Origin: Sipunculus nudus
Lineage: Eukaryota; Annelida; Sipuncula; Golfingiida; Sipunculidae
NCBI GenBank assembly: GCA_026874595.1
Contig: CM049310.1
Span: 38,209,558-38,273,557 of the forward strand
Length of the DNA: 64,000 nucleotides
Direction: 5' to 3'
Below the pieces are notes generated by a model that was not told the origin of the DNA, searched no databases, and saw only the letters and a program-made list of their open reading frames with translations. Each line of letters starts with the position of its first letter. The stretch's first letter is position 1. Below, piece by piece: positions 36,110-48,100 of this stretch. The position numbers and the translations under genes are program-made.

Positions 36110-36991
36110 CTGGTTGGGTCTTGGTGCTGAACGACACATCCTGGCATAATGGTTTAATTTCCCACACCTGTGACATTCTAATCCATTAGCTGGACAATCA
36201 CTTCGTGCATGTGCTTCCCTTCCACAATTTTGACACTGCTCCGAAAAATACTGTCTATTCCTAGCCCTAAGGGAAGGGGCAGGCCTTTGGCTACTAACAT
36301 ACCTTGTATTGGTTGAGGCTGCGTTGGGGTGAACTGCTGTTGCTGCTTGAACTTGTGCTTGTGTCTGTAGCATCTGGACAGACATGTCCTCTAGCTGTTT
36401 TTCCAGGCGCTGGATAGCTTTGATCACCCCACATGATAAAGTGTCAGCACCGCAGGTGGCTTCAGCCATGGCTGCTGATGAGTTTATCTCTTGCAGGGTC
36501 TTACATCCCTTCTGTAGCACAAACTGACGAACTGCTGGTTTCAGTCCCTGGAGAATGGCTTGCTTGGTTTGTTCTTCAGGGAGGCCTACTGATGCAGCTT
36601 CTGATGTTATTTTGGTGATGAAGTCTTGGGCTGTCTCTCCCTCCTGTTGCTGCATGGTGAACAAGGCAGCTGTTCGTGACCACTGTGTGTTTTCATTTGG
36701 ACCATAACGCTGCAGGAAAGCTGACTTCAGTTGTTGCAGGTCTGTCTTTGCTGATCCAGGCAGGGCCATATACCACCTGAGAGCCCCATCACTGAGGTGC
36801 AGTGGTAGAGTACTTTTGGCTCTGTTGTCATTCAGTTCCTTGCTGGCCACCATGAGCTCAAATTTGGTAAGCCACAGCTTGGCATCCTCTGTGGCTAGGC
36901 CCCTGAATGGAGTCAACAGGCTTTCTGTGTTCATCTCTGACTGTGACTGTTCTTGATATCGTCTGCTTGTAGCTCTTGTGTTGTAAGGCAT
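36104..36991 (-). CDS. gag: gag (capsid/nucleocapsid)
   Basis: 295 codons from an ATG only 30 bp inside the 5' LTR, ending in TGA. Residues about 28-150 fit the retrotransposon Gag fold, with DAKLWLTKFE, LSDGALRWY and an ETAQDFITKI segment. A glutamine-rich predicted coiled coil follows at about 190-225. Two CCHC knuckles close the protein (C253-C256-H261-C266 and C273-C276-H281-C286), each CX2CX4HX4C, for RNA packaging. The start is chosen because it is the first ATG after the primer site. Length is ordinary for Metaviridae Gag. It assembles particles in the cytoplasm and is in frame with pol. Confidence 0.92.
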   Translation of the reverse strand: MPYNTRATSRRYQEQSQSEMNTESLLTPFRGLATEDAKLWLTKFELMVASKELNDNRAKSTLPLHLSDGALRWYMALPGSAKTDLQQLKSAFLQRYGPNENTQWSRTAALFTMQQQEGETAQDFITKITSEAASVGLPEEQTKQAILQGLKPAVRQFVLQKGCKTLQEINSSAAMAEATCGADTLSCGVIKAIQRLEKQLEDMSVQMLQTQAQVQAATAVHPNAASTNTRYVSSQRPAPSLRARNRQYFSEQCQNCGREAHARSDCPANGLECHRCGKLNHYARMCRSAPRPNQQ

Positions 36992-37000
36992 GGGACGTAC

Positions 37001-37018
37001 CTCGGATTCTCTCCACCA
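37001..37018 (-). promoter_or_regulatory. primer binding site
   Basis: Three bases after the LTR edge, the minus strand reads TGGTGGAGAGAATCCGAG. It starts with TGG, complementary to the tRNA CCA end, and predicts a primer tRNA ending CGGATTCTCTCCACCA. This is not one of the common primers I can name (Lys, Pro, Trp, initiator Met). Matching it against this organism's tRNAs would identify the primer. Confidence 0.7.
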
Positions 37019-37021
37019 ATT

Positions 37022-37600
37022 TGTAGCACGGGCTGTATGCTATACACAAAGAAGACAGGCTGGCTGTTGATCACATTTAATGTTGACTTGTCAGATACAG
37101 ATAGCTGGACCCTCTCTCTCCGCAGCCCAGCAGGACAGGTCATTAAATAAGTGCTGTGCGGACCTGAACGAAGCACCCCCTGCTGAGGGCCACATGGCTA
37201 GCCTAATAACATAAAGCTGTGTTTCTAAAAACAACTAATTATATATATCATCTGAACTACTTGATGAAAACTCATAAAACTTACAATACTTAATGTAATC
37301 TGGTTTATGTTTATGTGTCTCAAATTTAAAAGCTGAACATTCAAGGACTAATGAGATATTACAAATAATCCAAATATTTTTCCTGGAAAAAGCATAATCA
37401 TTTAAAATACTGAGAAATAATAAAATCTAGATATGAAAAGACAGTAGATACTTTAAATATATATAGGATAGGTTGTATGTGTAAAATTTGGTGTGTATAT
37501 GACATTCCCTTCCCTGTGATCTAAGCTTTTGAATTCATCCCAGAAACACAGGGCCCAGAACAAAGAACTATAGACTAACAGTTAAGTTGAGCCTGCTACA
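37022..37600 (-). repeat. 5' LTR of the retrotransposon
   Basis: 579 bp, no difference found from the left LTR, with the same TGTAGCA / TGCTACA ends. As the upstream LTR in the element's orientation it holds the promoter; the TATA-like stretch is at 37455-37466 on the minus strand. The sequence GCACCCCCTGCTGAGGG within each LTR reads, reversed, like a CTCF-type motif with one or two departures. Confidence 0.95.
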
Positions 37601-40018
37601 ATTAAGTACAGGGTCATTGTGTGACATATGTGGAGATTTTCATGTACAGAGTTGTTAGTGCTGAAGAATACTGCTCTGTAAGGAAAGCACCAAAAAGTGT
37701 TTTTCTGGTTACAGAAAAAACCTTTATTTCAGAATATGAAACAGTAATGTGTTAATGATATAAGCATATAGAGCACTTAAACAATAAGAATTTTAACATT
37801 TGAATAAAATATAGAATAAAATAAGATAAAATAACCATTATTGACAGTTATATCAGGTGCATACATTAGTTCAGAACTTGGAAAAAACTGGCAAAAGTAG
37901 CTTTTGTTGTTTATTTTTTATCCTTTCTGTATGGCCAGAGGAGTTATAAGTAGTCTGCCAGAAAGGAGGGTATAATTAATCTACAAGGAAATATACATTT
38001 AAAAGAAAATGGTCATGTATAACAAATGTTGAATAGCTGATAATTTCCAAGGCTTTCTTTAAGAGTCAAGCAATGGTTTCAGAAAAACATAGTATATTTT
38101 AATATTATGAATAGCTGTACTGACAGTATTGATAACATGCTGTAACAAATACCTCTCTATTAGTAACAATATAGATTGATCAAAATGCTAAGAGCTTCTA
38201 TGAAATGATTAACCTGAATATATAAGGAAATGTGATATGCAGGAATCAAAGTCTGATTGATTTAGAGAGCTGGTGTGGTGAAATGTACAACAGTAACATG
38301 GCATATTAGAATGTGGTTCAACTCAGTTCACCTTTTGTAATGTCAGTATCCACATCCACTTTACACCATTGAAGTGTATATAGGCTCTCTCTGCCAGGAC
38401 ATGCATTGTGATCAAGTTTACATGTAAGGCCTATGCTGTAAAGTTGACAGCACTGGACCACATCACGAATACGCAAAAACATGTTAAATATGTGAAAGTA
38501 GATTGTTAATGGTGCTTTGTGGGGATTCAAGAAGCCATGTTAAAAATCACCTCAAATACAATCATTTTGCATTCAGATATATCAGATATATTAGAATTTC
38601 TCTTTGGTGTGGAAAGTGGAAATCTGTATGAATCTAAGAAATATGGTACTGAGACTGTTTTGGTATATTACTTTAATTTCAGGATTTTGATTTAAAAAAA
38701 AAAAAACAATATTCTGCTCTAAACTTTGGCAATACACATCCTCTCTGCCCGATACTCTCCATGCAGATAGATTCTCACCTGGATCCTGTCCCCAGAGCAC
38801 CTTCTTGTTGCATCCCTTCAACTTTTTTACCCTTCCTGGTTTATTTCTCCTAGACCAGAAACCTCTCATGGGGGCTTCCATTTTGCAAACACACTTAAAA
38901 TTTCGATGTCATAGGTCGCAGGTGGAAATTATTGGTTTCCAACTAGTCATAATAGACATTGAAAGATTTGGAAAATGTAAGCTGAAGAAGGAAAAAAAAT
39001 ACTTAAACAGTTTAAATCTCTTTCCAAGAGATGTCATGATGTCATAATGTGTTCTCTTTTGAAATGGGATGTTACAGCAATTGTACTGTGATGTTATTAT
39101 AACATTGTTCATATTGTAGTACAAATACCCATATCTGGGGGGGGGGGATACAAGGTTCCAGATAATCTTTATGGAAAGTACAAAACTGCTATGCTTTAGC
39201 AACTGATACATCAGGAGGTTAATGGGTTCACATCCGTACATAGTTGATAACATCTTTATCATCCAATTCTATAATTTGCCCTCCTGGTGTTTTTGACCTG
39301 GTAATTTTTGCAGCTTTTCTCAGCTCTCTACTAAGTGAACAGCCTAAACAGGCGCAAGTTTAAAGTTGATTTTTGTCCTTGACCAGCACTCATTAACTCC
39401 TGGTTAAAGTAAACATGCTTTTGTGGTTTAGCCCTTAGCAAGGGGTATTCACATGGAGAACATTTCAGAGGATTTACATCTTCCAATGATGCTGTGTTAC
39501 AGTGGTGTGCCAGTTAACTGATTATATCAATGGTTTATTGTTTTCTTTCATAATTGAATAATTGGGTGCATATTTTCATTATCAGTTACAAATTATTGTG
39601 TTCACATACAAAGGAGTCATATTATACAAAAACATATTCTAATTCTGTCAGAGATTCAAGAAAGATGTTGCACAAAGTAGTGAACAGCATCAAAAATTAA
39701 CCTTGTGCAGTGAACAAATGTCAACAACCTTGCTGTTACTTTGACCTTTCAGAATAATGTACAAGTCAGACTTAATTAACTCGGTCAATAATTCATGTTT
39801 AATTGTACACAACAGATTTCAAGGTAATATAGAAGGCACATAAAATAACTGATTAATAATTGATCATCAGTCTTTTCTTCTTTAAATCATCAAACATCAT
39901 TCTACAACCAGTTCCACCCTCTTCTGTGTTCCTCATGGTATCAGCTTCACCACTACTGTTGTCAGTCACTTTAACCACTTATTATACCTTGTCTGAACAT
40001 ATTGTTTCTTTGTTACAG
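37601..40018. other. non-coding DNA (probable intron) upstream of the RasGAP exon
   Basis: No gene is seen apart from one copy of the dispersed repeat listed at 38690. A G run occurs at 39137-39147. The last 30 bases before 40019 form the acceptor of the next exon. Confidence 0.6.
38690..38935 (+). repeat. dispersed repeat family, copy 1
   Basis: After an A-run this copy shares CTCTAAACTTTG, GCAGATAGATTCTC, GTTGCATC and CTCATGGGG-CTTCCATTTTGCA with the copies at 49535 and 59995, in the same order, orientation and spacing. No terminal inverted repeats or coding frame are seen. The family type is unknown. Confidence 0.75.
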
Positions 40019-40140
40019 ATTTTGAAAAAAGTTTCCACAGTAGACGAGGCAGCGTTCCCGTCGTCCCTCACACCAGTATGAAGGAGCAGGAAGACTCGCT
40101 CAGTGTGGATGGAAGCACACATTCCTCAAACAAGCTCACG
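40019..40140 (+). CDS. exon of a SynGAP/DAB2IP/RASAL2-type RasGAP (N-terminal part)
   Basis: The acceptor TTTCTTTGTTACAG ends at 40018, and a donor GTCAGT begins at 40141. The exon is 122 bp: two bases finish a split codon and 40 codons follow, ending in phase 0. The encoded stretch carries SRRGSVPV then DSLSVDGSTHSS, a Ser/Arg-rich low-complexity region. In SynGAP and RASAL2 the segment before the GFFS/LSRR-KRTKS motif likewise has an RR-SVP or RR-SIS patch. RRGS is a basophilic kinase-type site. It joins in frame to the 59028 exon. An internal ATG at 40078 could serve as an alternative start. Assignment rests mainly on the downstream exon. Confidence 0.72.
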
Positions 40141-42493
40141 GTCAGTGTCATCTGGCAGAACTTCATAATACCATATTATTATCATGTCATTATATTGGGG
40201 AGGGTGGGGAGGTTGGAGTTTACACGTGATTTTTTGGGGGGGAGGGGGGGTGTTAAATGTTTGTTTTATAACGAACAAAAATGTTACAACAAAAACAATA
40301 CACCATTCACAAAATTTACCAGTCATCCCCGGTTGGATCAAATTCTCTGTTTTCATGTATGTCACGAAAATAAGTACTAGTGCTGTCCTCTGCTGGAGGA
40401 CTTTGACACTGTATGTAATACAGTAAAACCCGGAAAATACAAGCATCAATGGGTGCTTGATATTGTGGTCACATTTTCAAGGTGTTTGTGCAACTAGGGT
40501 TGTATATAGAGCAAAAAGGAAGCAGGACTGTGAACTAGTGGTTATTATTTTGAGGTGGTCGCTGAGCAGAGGTGATCATCAGGTGAGGTTCTACTGTACG
40601 TCAAGGAAGTGTTCATCATACCATAAAGTGAATCATAAGTTTTGTTTATAAATAAAAAACATGTTACTTTTTGCAGAGGTATTCCACTTGAGTGCTTATA
40701 TGTAACTATTTTTGTTGCATACTTGACTCTACCAGCTTCATTATGATATTACTTGGTTGAACAATCAGCTCAGCACTCCAGCAGTCATGACTTTAACCAC
40801 TGGTTATCAGTAACAGCTGACAGCACTGCTACAGAGCAGCACCTCTTAATATAGTCAGTGCTGGAGTTATGTTACATACATAAACAAAAACTAGCAACGG
40901 AAAAGGTGGTGACTCACAGAGAACAGGCACTGGATTAATACCTGGTTCTGCCAACAGATGGCAACAGAGGGTTGTTTCTATGCCTGCGTCCTTTGAAGGG
41001 CAGATCTGGATATTTTCTGCACTGTATACAAAAGGTCTGTTTATCTCTATCAGAGAAAGACCCTTTTACCCATTTTGTATGGTAAGGGAAACACTGGAGC
41101 ATAATCGAATGACATTTGATTGTGTATCACAGGATCAGATAGAATGTATTGCTTACAGTGAAGTAATATGATTGATAGATGCAAGAGGGCCAACATGATT
41201 ATTAATATTATTTTCAAGAATTGTTATAATAATTAACAATGACTCTTATAAGAATATCCATCGGTATGTTGTGTGCCTCATTGAGTACTATTAGACAACA
41301 ACCTATAGAATTATTATTTTACACCTGATAAAAATGTTTAAGTTTAACAAACTATTATTTTGAGGTTATTCTAATTTTATTCTATTTCCTTACTTAATTT
41401 TTACTTTTTCATAAAATTCAATGTGGTAGTTCTGGTATTTAAGGGCTCCTTAGTTGTTGGTTCTTCAGTACTTGATGGTCCTTGACCTTATCTCAGGCCA
41501 TTGACCTCCCTTTTTTTCAACACTGAGCAGTTGCCTTGGCCTGGTAATTGTTAATTAATGGAAAATAATTGTTTGCATTATACAAATATGTCTAATAAAG
41601 TACTTAAATCAGTGAATGATAAATTGCATATATCAGATCTGTGCAGCTGTCAGTGACATTTTAATAACAGTATCATTACACATCCTGGAAACATGCAGAC
41701 AAGGTCTGTTATTATTGTTACACTGCTCTGGCATTTAGCTTAATGAAACTTTAATAATATCAGCACACAGCAGTTTCCCATCAGAGGTTCAGACTAATGC
41801 TAATAGGTGGCACTGTCTGTTGAGTGAGGATGAGGTGTGCTATGTGAGAGTAGATGATCGGTTATAATCAAGTTGTTGCTATGTACAGGCCTGAGATTTT
41901 AAAATATAAAAGTTTCAGGAGTTATTTTGACATTGACGCAATCCCAGTGGTTGGAATTTTCTCATTATTTTAATGTATTATCTGTGAAAAGTACGGTCTC
42001 GTTTGTAAATGTATAAACCACAAAGCCAACCACTGCCAACCTTGCAGTGGCAAAAGGATGATAATTAGCCAGGAAACTTGTGAAATTGGTCAGAGAGAAG
42101 GATATGTTATTTGCCCAAATGATCAAGAACAAAAAATTAGAGACTTCATATTCGTTATAGGTCATGGTAATTGCCATGTTTTGGATTTGCTGGCCTTCAT
42201 TTTGACAATTACATGCTGGTTTCGTTGAGGTTTGAGGTTATATATAATGCTTATGTGTATCCCTGTGGTACTCAGTCACCATTGAATAACGGTCATTGTG
42301 ATAATAGTTCTGAGTCATCACTGTTTATATACAGAGCCGATAACATGTAGGTCAAACACTATATTACTGTTCGTTTGATGTTACACACGAAAAAGTTATA
42401 AATCATTGATTAGACTTCACTTCAAAGTGATTATATACAGTGATGAAACAAATATCATCACAAAATTGTTGTCTATAATTTTCACATTACATT

Positions 42494-42496
<3 letters not shown>

Positions 42497-42544
<48 letters not shown>
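42497..42544. repeat. (AT)24 microsatellite
   Basis: Uninterrupted AT dinucleotides, 48 bp. Confidence 0.98.
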
Positions 42545-42548
<4 letters not shown>

Positions 42549-45030
42549 AGGCCTGTCACCATTTATCAGTTCAACCTGAATATGTATGCTAAAGTTAAAA
42601 CATTAGGCTTTAGTTCCCCACCCAGTGTATTTTTTAAAAAATGTGAAAATATTTAAATGTGAGATGACAATTGCTAAATTGCAGTTGGCACCAGCTGGTT
42701 GTACGGACTATAAAATACTTAGATCTTACAATCCACTCTTATATAATTTATTATTGGGCACTTGCTTTTACTTGAAAAATGACGCAGTAAGTAGAAAGTT
42801 TAATGAGAGAATAAAAATTATCACAATTAATTAGTTGGCACAAGCAAAGATAAGACTCAGAGAATGTTTGTTTCAGAATTGTTGGATTCTCAGAATCCAC
42901 AGTCACATTATAGGTCAATTATCTCTTTCATATGACAATCAGGCATGCCATGGCCTGAAGGAATGCGTGTCCCTTGTTAATTTCAGATTCCAGGTATGCT
43001 CATTTCACTTAGAACCCCCTGACCTGGGGGTCCTAATGAATAACAGTGTATGCACCGGTCATCATACTGTATTTAGTTTTGAGTGTCTATGGAAATGCTT
43101 GATTCTGGTATGTTTCCTGTTGTGGAGGTTTTACGAGAGGAGTGCTTTGATCTCTGTGATGGCTAATACTTAATTGTAAGATACTGACAGGGATAGTTTA
43201 CAGGTCGGGGTATCAGATACTTTTCTCAGTGAGAATTCCCAGAGGCAGGTTGCAGTGATTCAGTACTCGATACATAACCAGAGCCGCATCTATTGACTTA
43301 GCGTACCTGAGCCAATATTTGGTCAAGCATCCTGTATTTGCTTTTGTGGGACCAAATTGCATGTTTTGTTGACCTCTTGGCACCTGTTTTGTCAACTTGA
43401 CCACTTGAAACGTGAGACAGGTTTCCACAAGGACACTGCTCACTTGGCCTCACAGTGATGTTTTTCTATATGTATACAGCACATTTTGTATACATGTGTA
43501 TTATTTGGATGCTGCGTTAGGGAGTTTTCTCGTTTAGTCTCACTGCAGGCTTTCATTCCTGCACTACTTATTCTGACTGTGGCCATTTGGATATATATGC
43601 TTACCTGGGGAGCATTAATAAACAGTGAATGGCCAGGGATACAAGTTACTTACCTCCACACAGGTGTGCTGCACCTGATACACCTCCGTCGCCATGGCCA
43701 CTAAGGAGAGTAAAGGTAGGATGATGGATTTGTTTGATGGACACCTGTCAAATAATGCTGATGTATTAGTAAACGGCACAGTTATCATTAATACTGTTGT
43801 AAATTTCTTAGACAATGGACTTGACAGAATGTGAGGTCATAAATAACCATGCAGATGTATACGTATATAACTAAAATATAAGTATTACTGAATATGAAAC
43901 CTCAATTTATTTTCATGAAGTTAAGATAGATGTTCAATAATCATATGCTGACTAATGATACTGGTATATGAATATACAATAATATATAGAAAAAAACACA
44001 TCAACTTAAAGACAGGTTGATATATGGTTAATATGAGAATTCATATATATTCAGATACAGTTTTATCAGTGGTTACTTCTCTACTGTTGTGTGTTGATTA
44101 ATAGTTGATAAAGAAAAGGAGGTTTACATGAATCCTCAGTGCTTCAGATGCAGACACTTCCAAGGTAATTCCCATTTAATGGGTCTGCTGTTAGCTTTAT
44201 TGACAATGAACCCTTGGGGGCTGTTATTTTCCATAGACACAGAGACTTTAGTATGAGTGTTCATCAGGATTGTCTTACATTTGCACTGTAACCTTAATCA
44301 AGATTTGCCAGCATCAGCAGTCTGATGTTTATCATGATGTGCTGACCCCTGCACCTTCTGTCTGTGATAATCACAAAGGCAGACATATCAATTCCAACAG
44401 ATGATGCCATCTATTAAGATCAGTTGTGGTTTTGTTAAAATGTCAGCCATTCACCAGACAGTATAATTAGTCTGGGGTGATATATAACAAGCTGCAAGAC
44501 TCATCTCTTTTTGGTTTCTTAGAATCAATGAAAATACTGACACTTTTTTTAAGTTTAACATTTGGTCTTAAGAAAAATTTACTTTTATTTTATTTTATTA
44601 TCTTCAAAAGTTAACTTCATGGGGCATCCAGGTTACCCAGGCATATCTATAGGAATTAAATGGGACTTGCATATGTATAATCAGTTTTTAGCATAACTGC
44701 ACTATTTAATGTATGGGTTTTGTTAAGCCAATGACCAGATTATTGAAATAAGCAACAGGTAAGACCTATCAGATCATAGCATACAGGTCACTCCAGGACG
44801 GGTGCATGAGGACTACAAATAAGAAATTAACACATGCTTTGAAAGTACTAAGAATGCACCAGTTAGACACTTTGTATTTTTTTTCTTAAAGTTTTTAAGC
44901 TATTTTAATTAAAAACTATGAAAAAATGTAATTAAGTTTATTTCTGAAGTTGGATGTATCATATTTTGTAATATACTGGGGTATCCATATCAGCATCATT
45001 TGTTTATTTCATGCAATGAATGGTTAGAAC

Positions 45031-45192
45031 CACAGGCACTTGTTTCCAGCACTAAAATGGCCTAGAAACCAAAAACACATTAAGTATGGATGATTTACCC
45101 ATTATAAAAGAACTTTTTTAACTGGTATATCGCCCATACTCAATGTGTTTACGGTTTCTAGGCCATTTTAGTGCTGGAAACGAGTGCCTGTG
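45031..45192. mobile_element. 162 bp foldback MITE, hAT type
   Basis: The two arms of about 69 bp are inverted copies with about seven mismatches, separated by about 24 bp. The ends are CACAGGCACT / AGTGCCTGTG. GTTAGAAC flanks it exactly on both sides (45023-45030 and 45193-45200), an 8 bp target duplication typical of hAT transposition. It has no coding capacity. As RNA it would fold into one long near-perfect hairpin. Confidence 0.9.
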
Positions 45193-48100
45193 GTTAGAAC
45201 TGCCATATTTACTTGTGTACAGGATGATAAATTTTTCCCTAAAAATATTTGGCAAAGAAGGGGGGCAGTCTTTTACAAGGGTATAATTTTTTTCAGCGAC
45301 CTCGGGGCTGCCAAGGATAATTTACGGCAATCAGCATTATTACGTCGGTCGATAAGTGAAAGGATAACTAGATTTATTTATGAGTCAGTTGGTTTGTTAA
45401 ATAAGTGATTCAGTGACAGGCATGAAGCGTGGTTCTTGTACTCTAATATCCTGAAAGAGCATTCATGAGCATTATTGCAAAATCAACAAAATGAGACCAT
45501 TGGCCCACTGTACTGATTGTTAGGTGAATGTGAAGTTCAGTGGTGAATCTTAGATTATTATTGATTAAGAAAATTAAAATGCCATGTTACAAATGCCAAA
45601 AATAAAGGCACAGAGACATGTACATCCTTCATGGACAGTCTGAATTGATAGATGTACTTTATGTACATAACGCGGATATTTTATATCCTTCCCTTATTAC
45701 TTAATTACCAAAAATGAAAAGTGGAAATGTACAGAAAAGAGAATGTGAAGTGATAAGAGAAAGAAAGGAAAGAATCATTTATAATCTCCATATTTATGTT
45801 AAAGCAGATAAATCTAGTTGGGTAATGATACACTAACATACGAAGCTGTCGCGAAACGCTTGAGATCTTAGAAATAATCCCTTCATCCAACCTCTAAGCC
45901 CCAGGTGCACAACTGCCCAAATAATGCACAGGTATGGTATGTGTGTGTGTTGGATGCAAGTAATCTGTTGTTTACACAGACAGGAGCACCTTGGGATCAG
46001 CTGCGTCATGGCTAAAAAAACGCACTCGAAATCGACAAAATAGCCGTTAAACTGATGACATATTATACTGAAACCACTTATCCACTAGCTAATGAAAAAA
46101 GCGTTCAGGTTGAACTGTCATGAGTTATATTTCAGATACAAGGTTACTAGAGGGTATGAACTAAATAAGATGAAAAAACATGCATTCTGTTTATGATGAG
46201 TATTATTTATTGATTTCCTCTATTACCCAGTTATAGTTCTGGTATACTTTTCCAACTGGAAGGAAGGAAGATTAGAAATAAGGTCTTAAGCTTGCTATAA
46301 AAGATGCCGGTATGCCATACTGTTACCATATGCAGTACCACAATAGTGTATTTAAGAATTCACCACTGTCTTGACACATAAGTAATTTGTGTTTGGTGAA
46401 GGCAGTGTGCAGTACTATAATTGTAAATGCTATATTGAATATGAGAGGGGACTTGGACAGCAGGTTATTTTACCAACAACCATAGCTTTGGTGATCCATA
46501 TTTATCAATATTAATGTAGGCCACATTTATTTTAAAATTCATACATGCCTAAGTTTATACCTCATAGTAGTTGATGATTTAAGATGCAGATTACTGAAAG
46601 CTTGGGATACAGAGAAAGTTTTTTAAGTGTTTGCACTTGAATTTCAAAGTTTAAAATTTGTTTGTAAATTTGAAATTATTTATTCAAATTTTAAATAATT
46701 TTAACAGTTCAGATAAGTCTGACAGGTACTGGTTAATGGGTTTAGCAATGCCTTAAGAAAATCATTATATATTCTTTCTTCTCCTTATGTATATTAGGAC
46801 TGAGCTAGCAGCCTTAGAAAAATATTATACATGTAGTATGTTTGCCTGGCAGATTCTATTTTTAGAATCAAGCAAGGAACCAGCTTTAATATTCATGTCT
46901 CTCAGAGGTCAGAGGTGAGGTGTTTCACTTTCACATTAGGCTGTTAATGGATCAATTAAGCGTGGTTTTCTGTGTTGTTTGAATGGAGAGATAGACTTAT
47001 AAAAAAAATCTCATCCCGGGCTCTCGAGCACTCGGGGCAGATACAGCATGGTGGATTTGCAGTTCTGTATAGGAGACTGTAACGGTGCTTGCTATCCTTC
47101 ATAAATAATGCTGCCACAGCCATACCCAAGCTGTTACAGAAACACTGTTTACAGGATCTCTCCTCATAGTCTTATTCCTAGAACCAGCGCACCCTCTCTG
47201 TGGGCAGTATTCTGTCAGCAGTTCTAGCTCCCGTGCTCTGCAGCAGAGGGTATGCCTGCAGTTTCTTAGCCAGTGTTATGGATTATCCATTTTGAGGCGC
47301 TGTCAGCAGGACGGCTGGCAGCAGTATTGACAGTCTGTGATGGGGACTGAAGCAGTGCTGGAATATCAGCCACACACTTGTAACATGACCTAATTTCATC
47401 ACAAAGACAACGTGCGTGCTGTGCATTCAGCATCCAGGCATTGTGGGGTGGCCCTGTGTATGTAAGCGGTGAGAACTGTGCTTATTCCAGGATAGCGGTG
47501 AGAATGTTCATGGTTGTCGAGACGAGAGCCCAGAGGACTGGAGTACTTTCTACCATGGATGGTTGACTATGAATTCTAACCACCTGGTTTGTCTGTTTGT
47601 ATACAGCATTGGACGGATTTTACCTGGCACATACCCTGTATATATATACAAACAGTTAAGCAAACATTGAGTGTGTTTTTTCTTACCATCGGATTATGCC
47701 TTTATAACGGTGAGTGCATATGTACAAATGTCTATTATAAAATTACCTATAGGAAAACCCCAACAGGTCTCCCAGCCTCCCAGGTTCCTTCCAGACCTTT
47801 TTATGGAACAACAATATATTTTATCTAATTTAGGTGAGTCTGCCAACTGTTTTGTTGATAAGATAAGGGCTTATTGCATGGGGTTTGGGTTTCATACCAG
47901 GCTTGCGTGCACACATTAACTAGCTGTGATAATATCTATTTACAGAACTTTGGGCAGCTGGCAGTATGCTACAAATTCATCCATTTCAGTGAACCTAAAT
48001 ATAGCAACCACTGTTCGCTATAACTGGCTGAGTTCACCTTCACTTTTTTACACTTTTTTGTATATCAGTGGTTGGTGAATGCTGTTTTAGACACTTTATT

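Larger units (their letters stand above)
30663..37600 (-). mobile_element. full-length Ty3/gypsy-type LTR retrotransposon with chromodomain
   Basis: Two direct 579 bp LTRs enclose gag and pol on the minus strand. Domain order is protease, reverse transcriptase, RNase H, integrase, which is Ty3/gypsy (Metaviridae) order. A chromodomain sits at the integrase C-terminus, as in chromoviruses. There is no envelope frame. The LTRs appear identical on reading and both frames are long, so the insertion is young and plausibly active. The pre-insertion site is uncertain: TAAG precedes the left LTR and recurs two bases after the right one, so the target duplication is not clean. The element is antisense to the RasGAP gene. 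Its LTR transcript would start at the right-hand LTR and run leftward. Confidence 0.95.

Noticed and set aside
41055-41083. 28 bp microexon-like segment between good splice signals
   Set aside because: Its length would break the frame between the two RasGAP exons, which join in frame without it.
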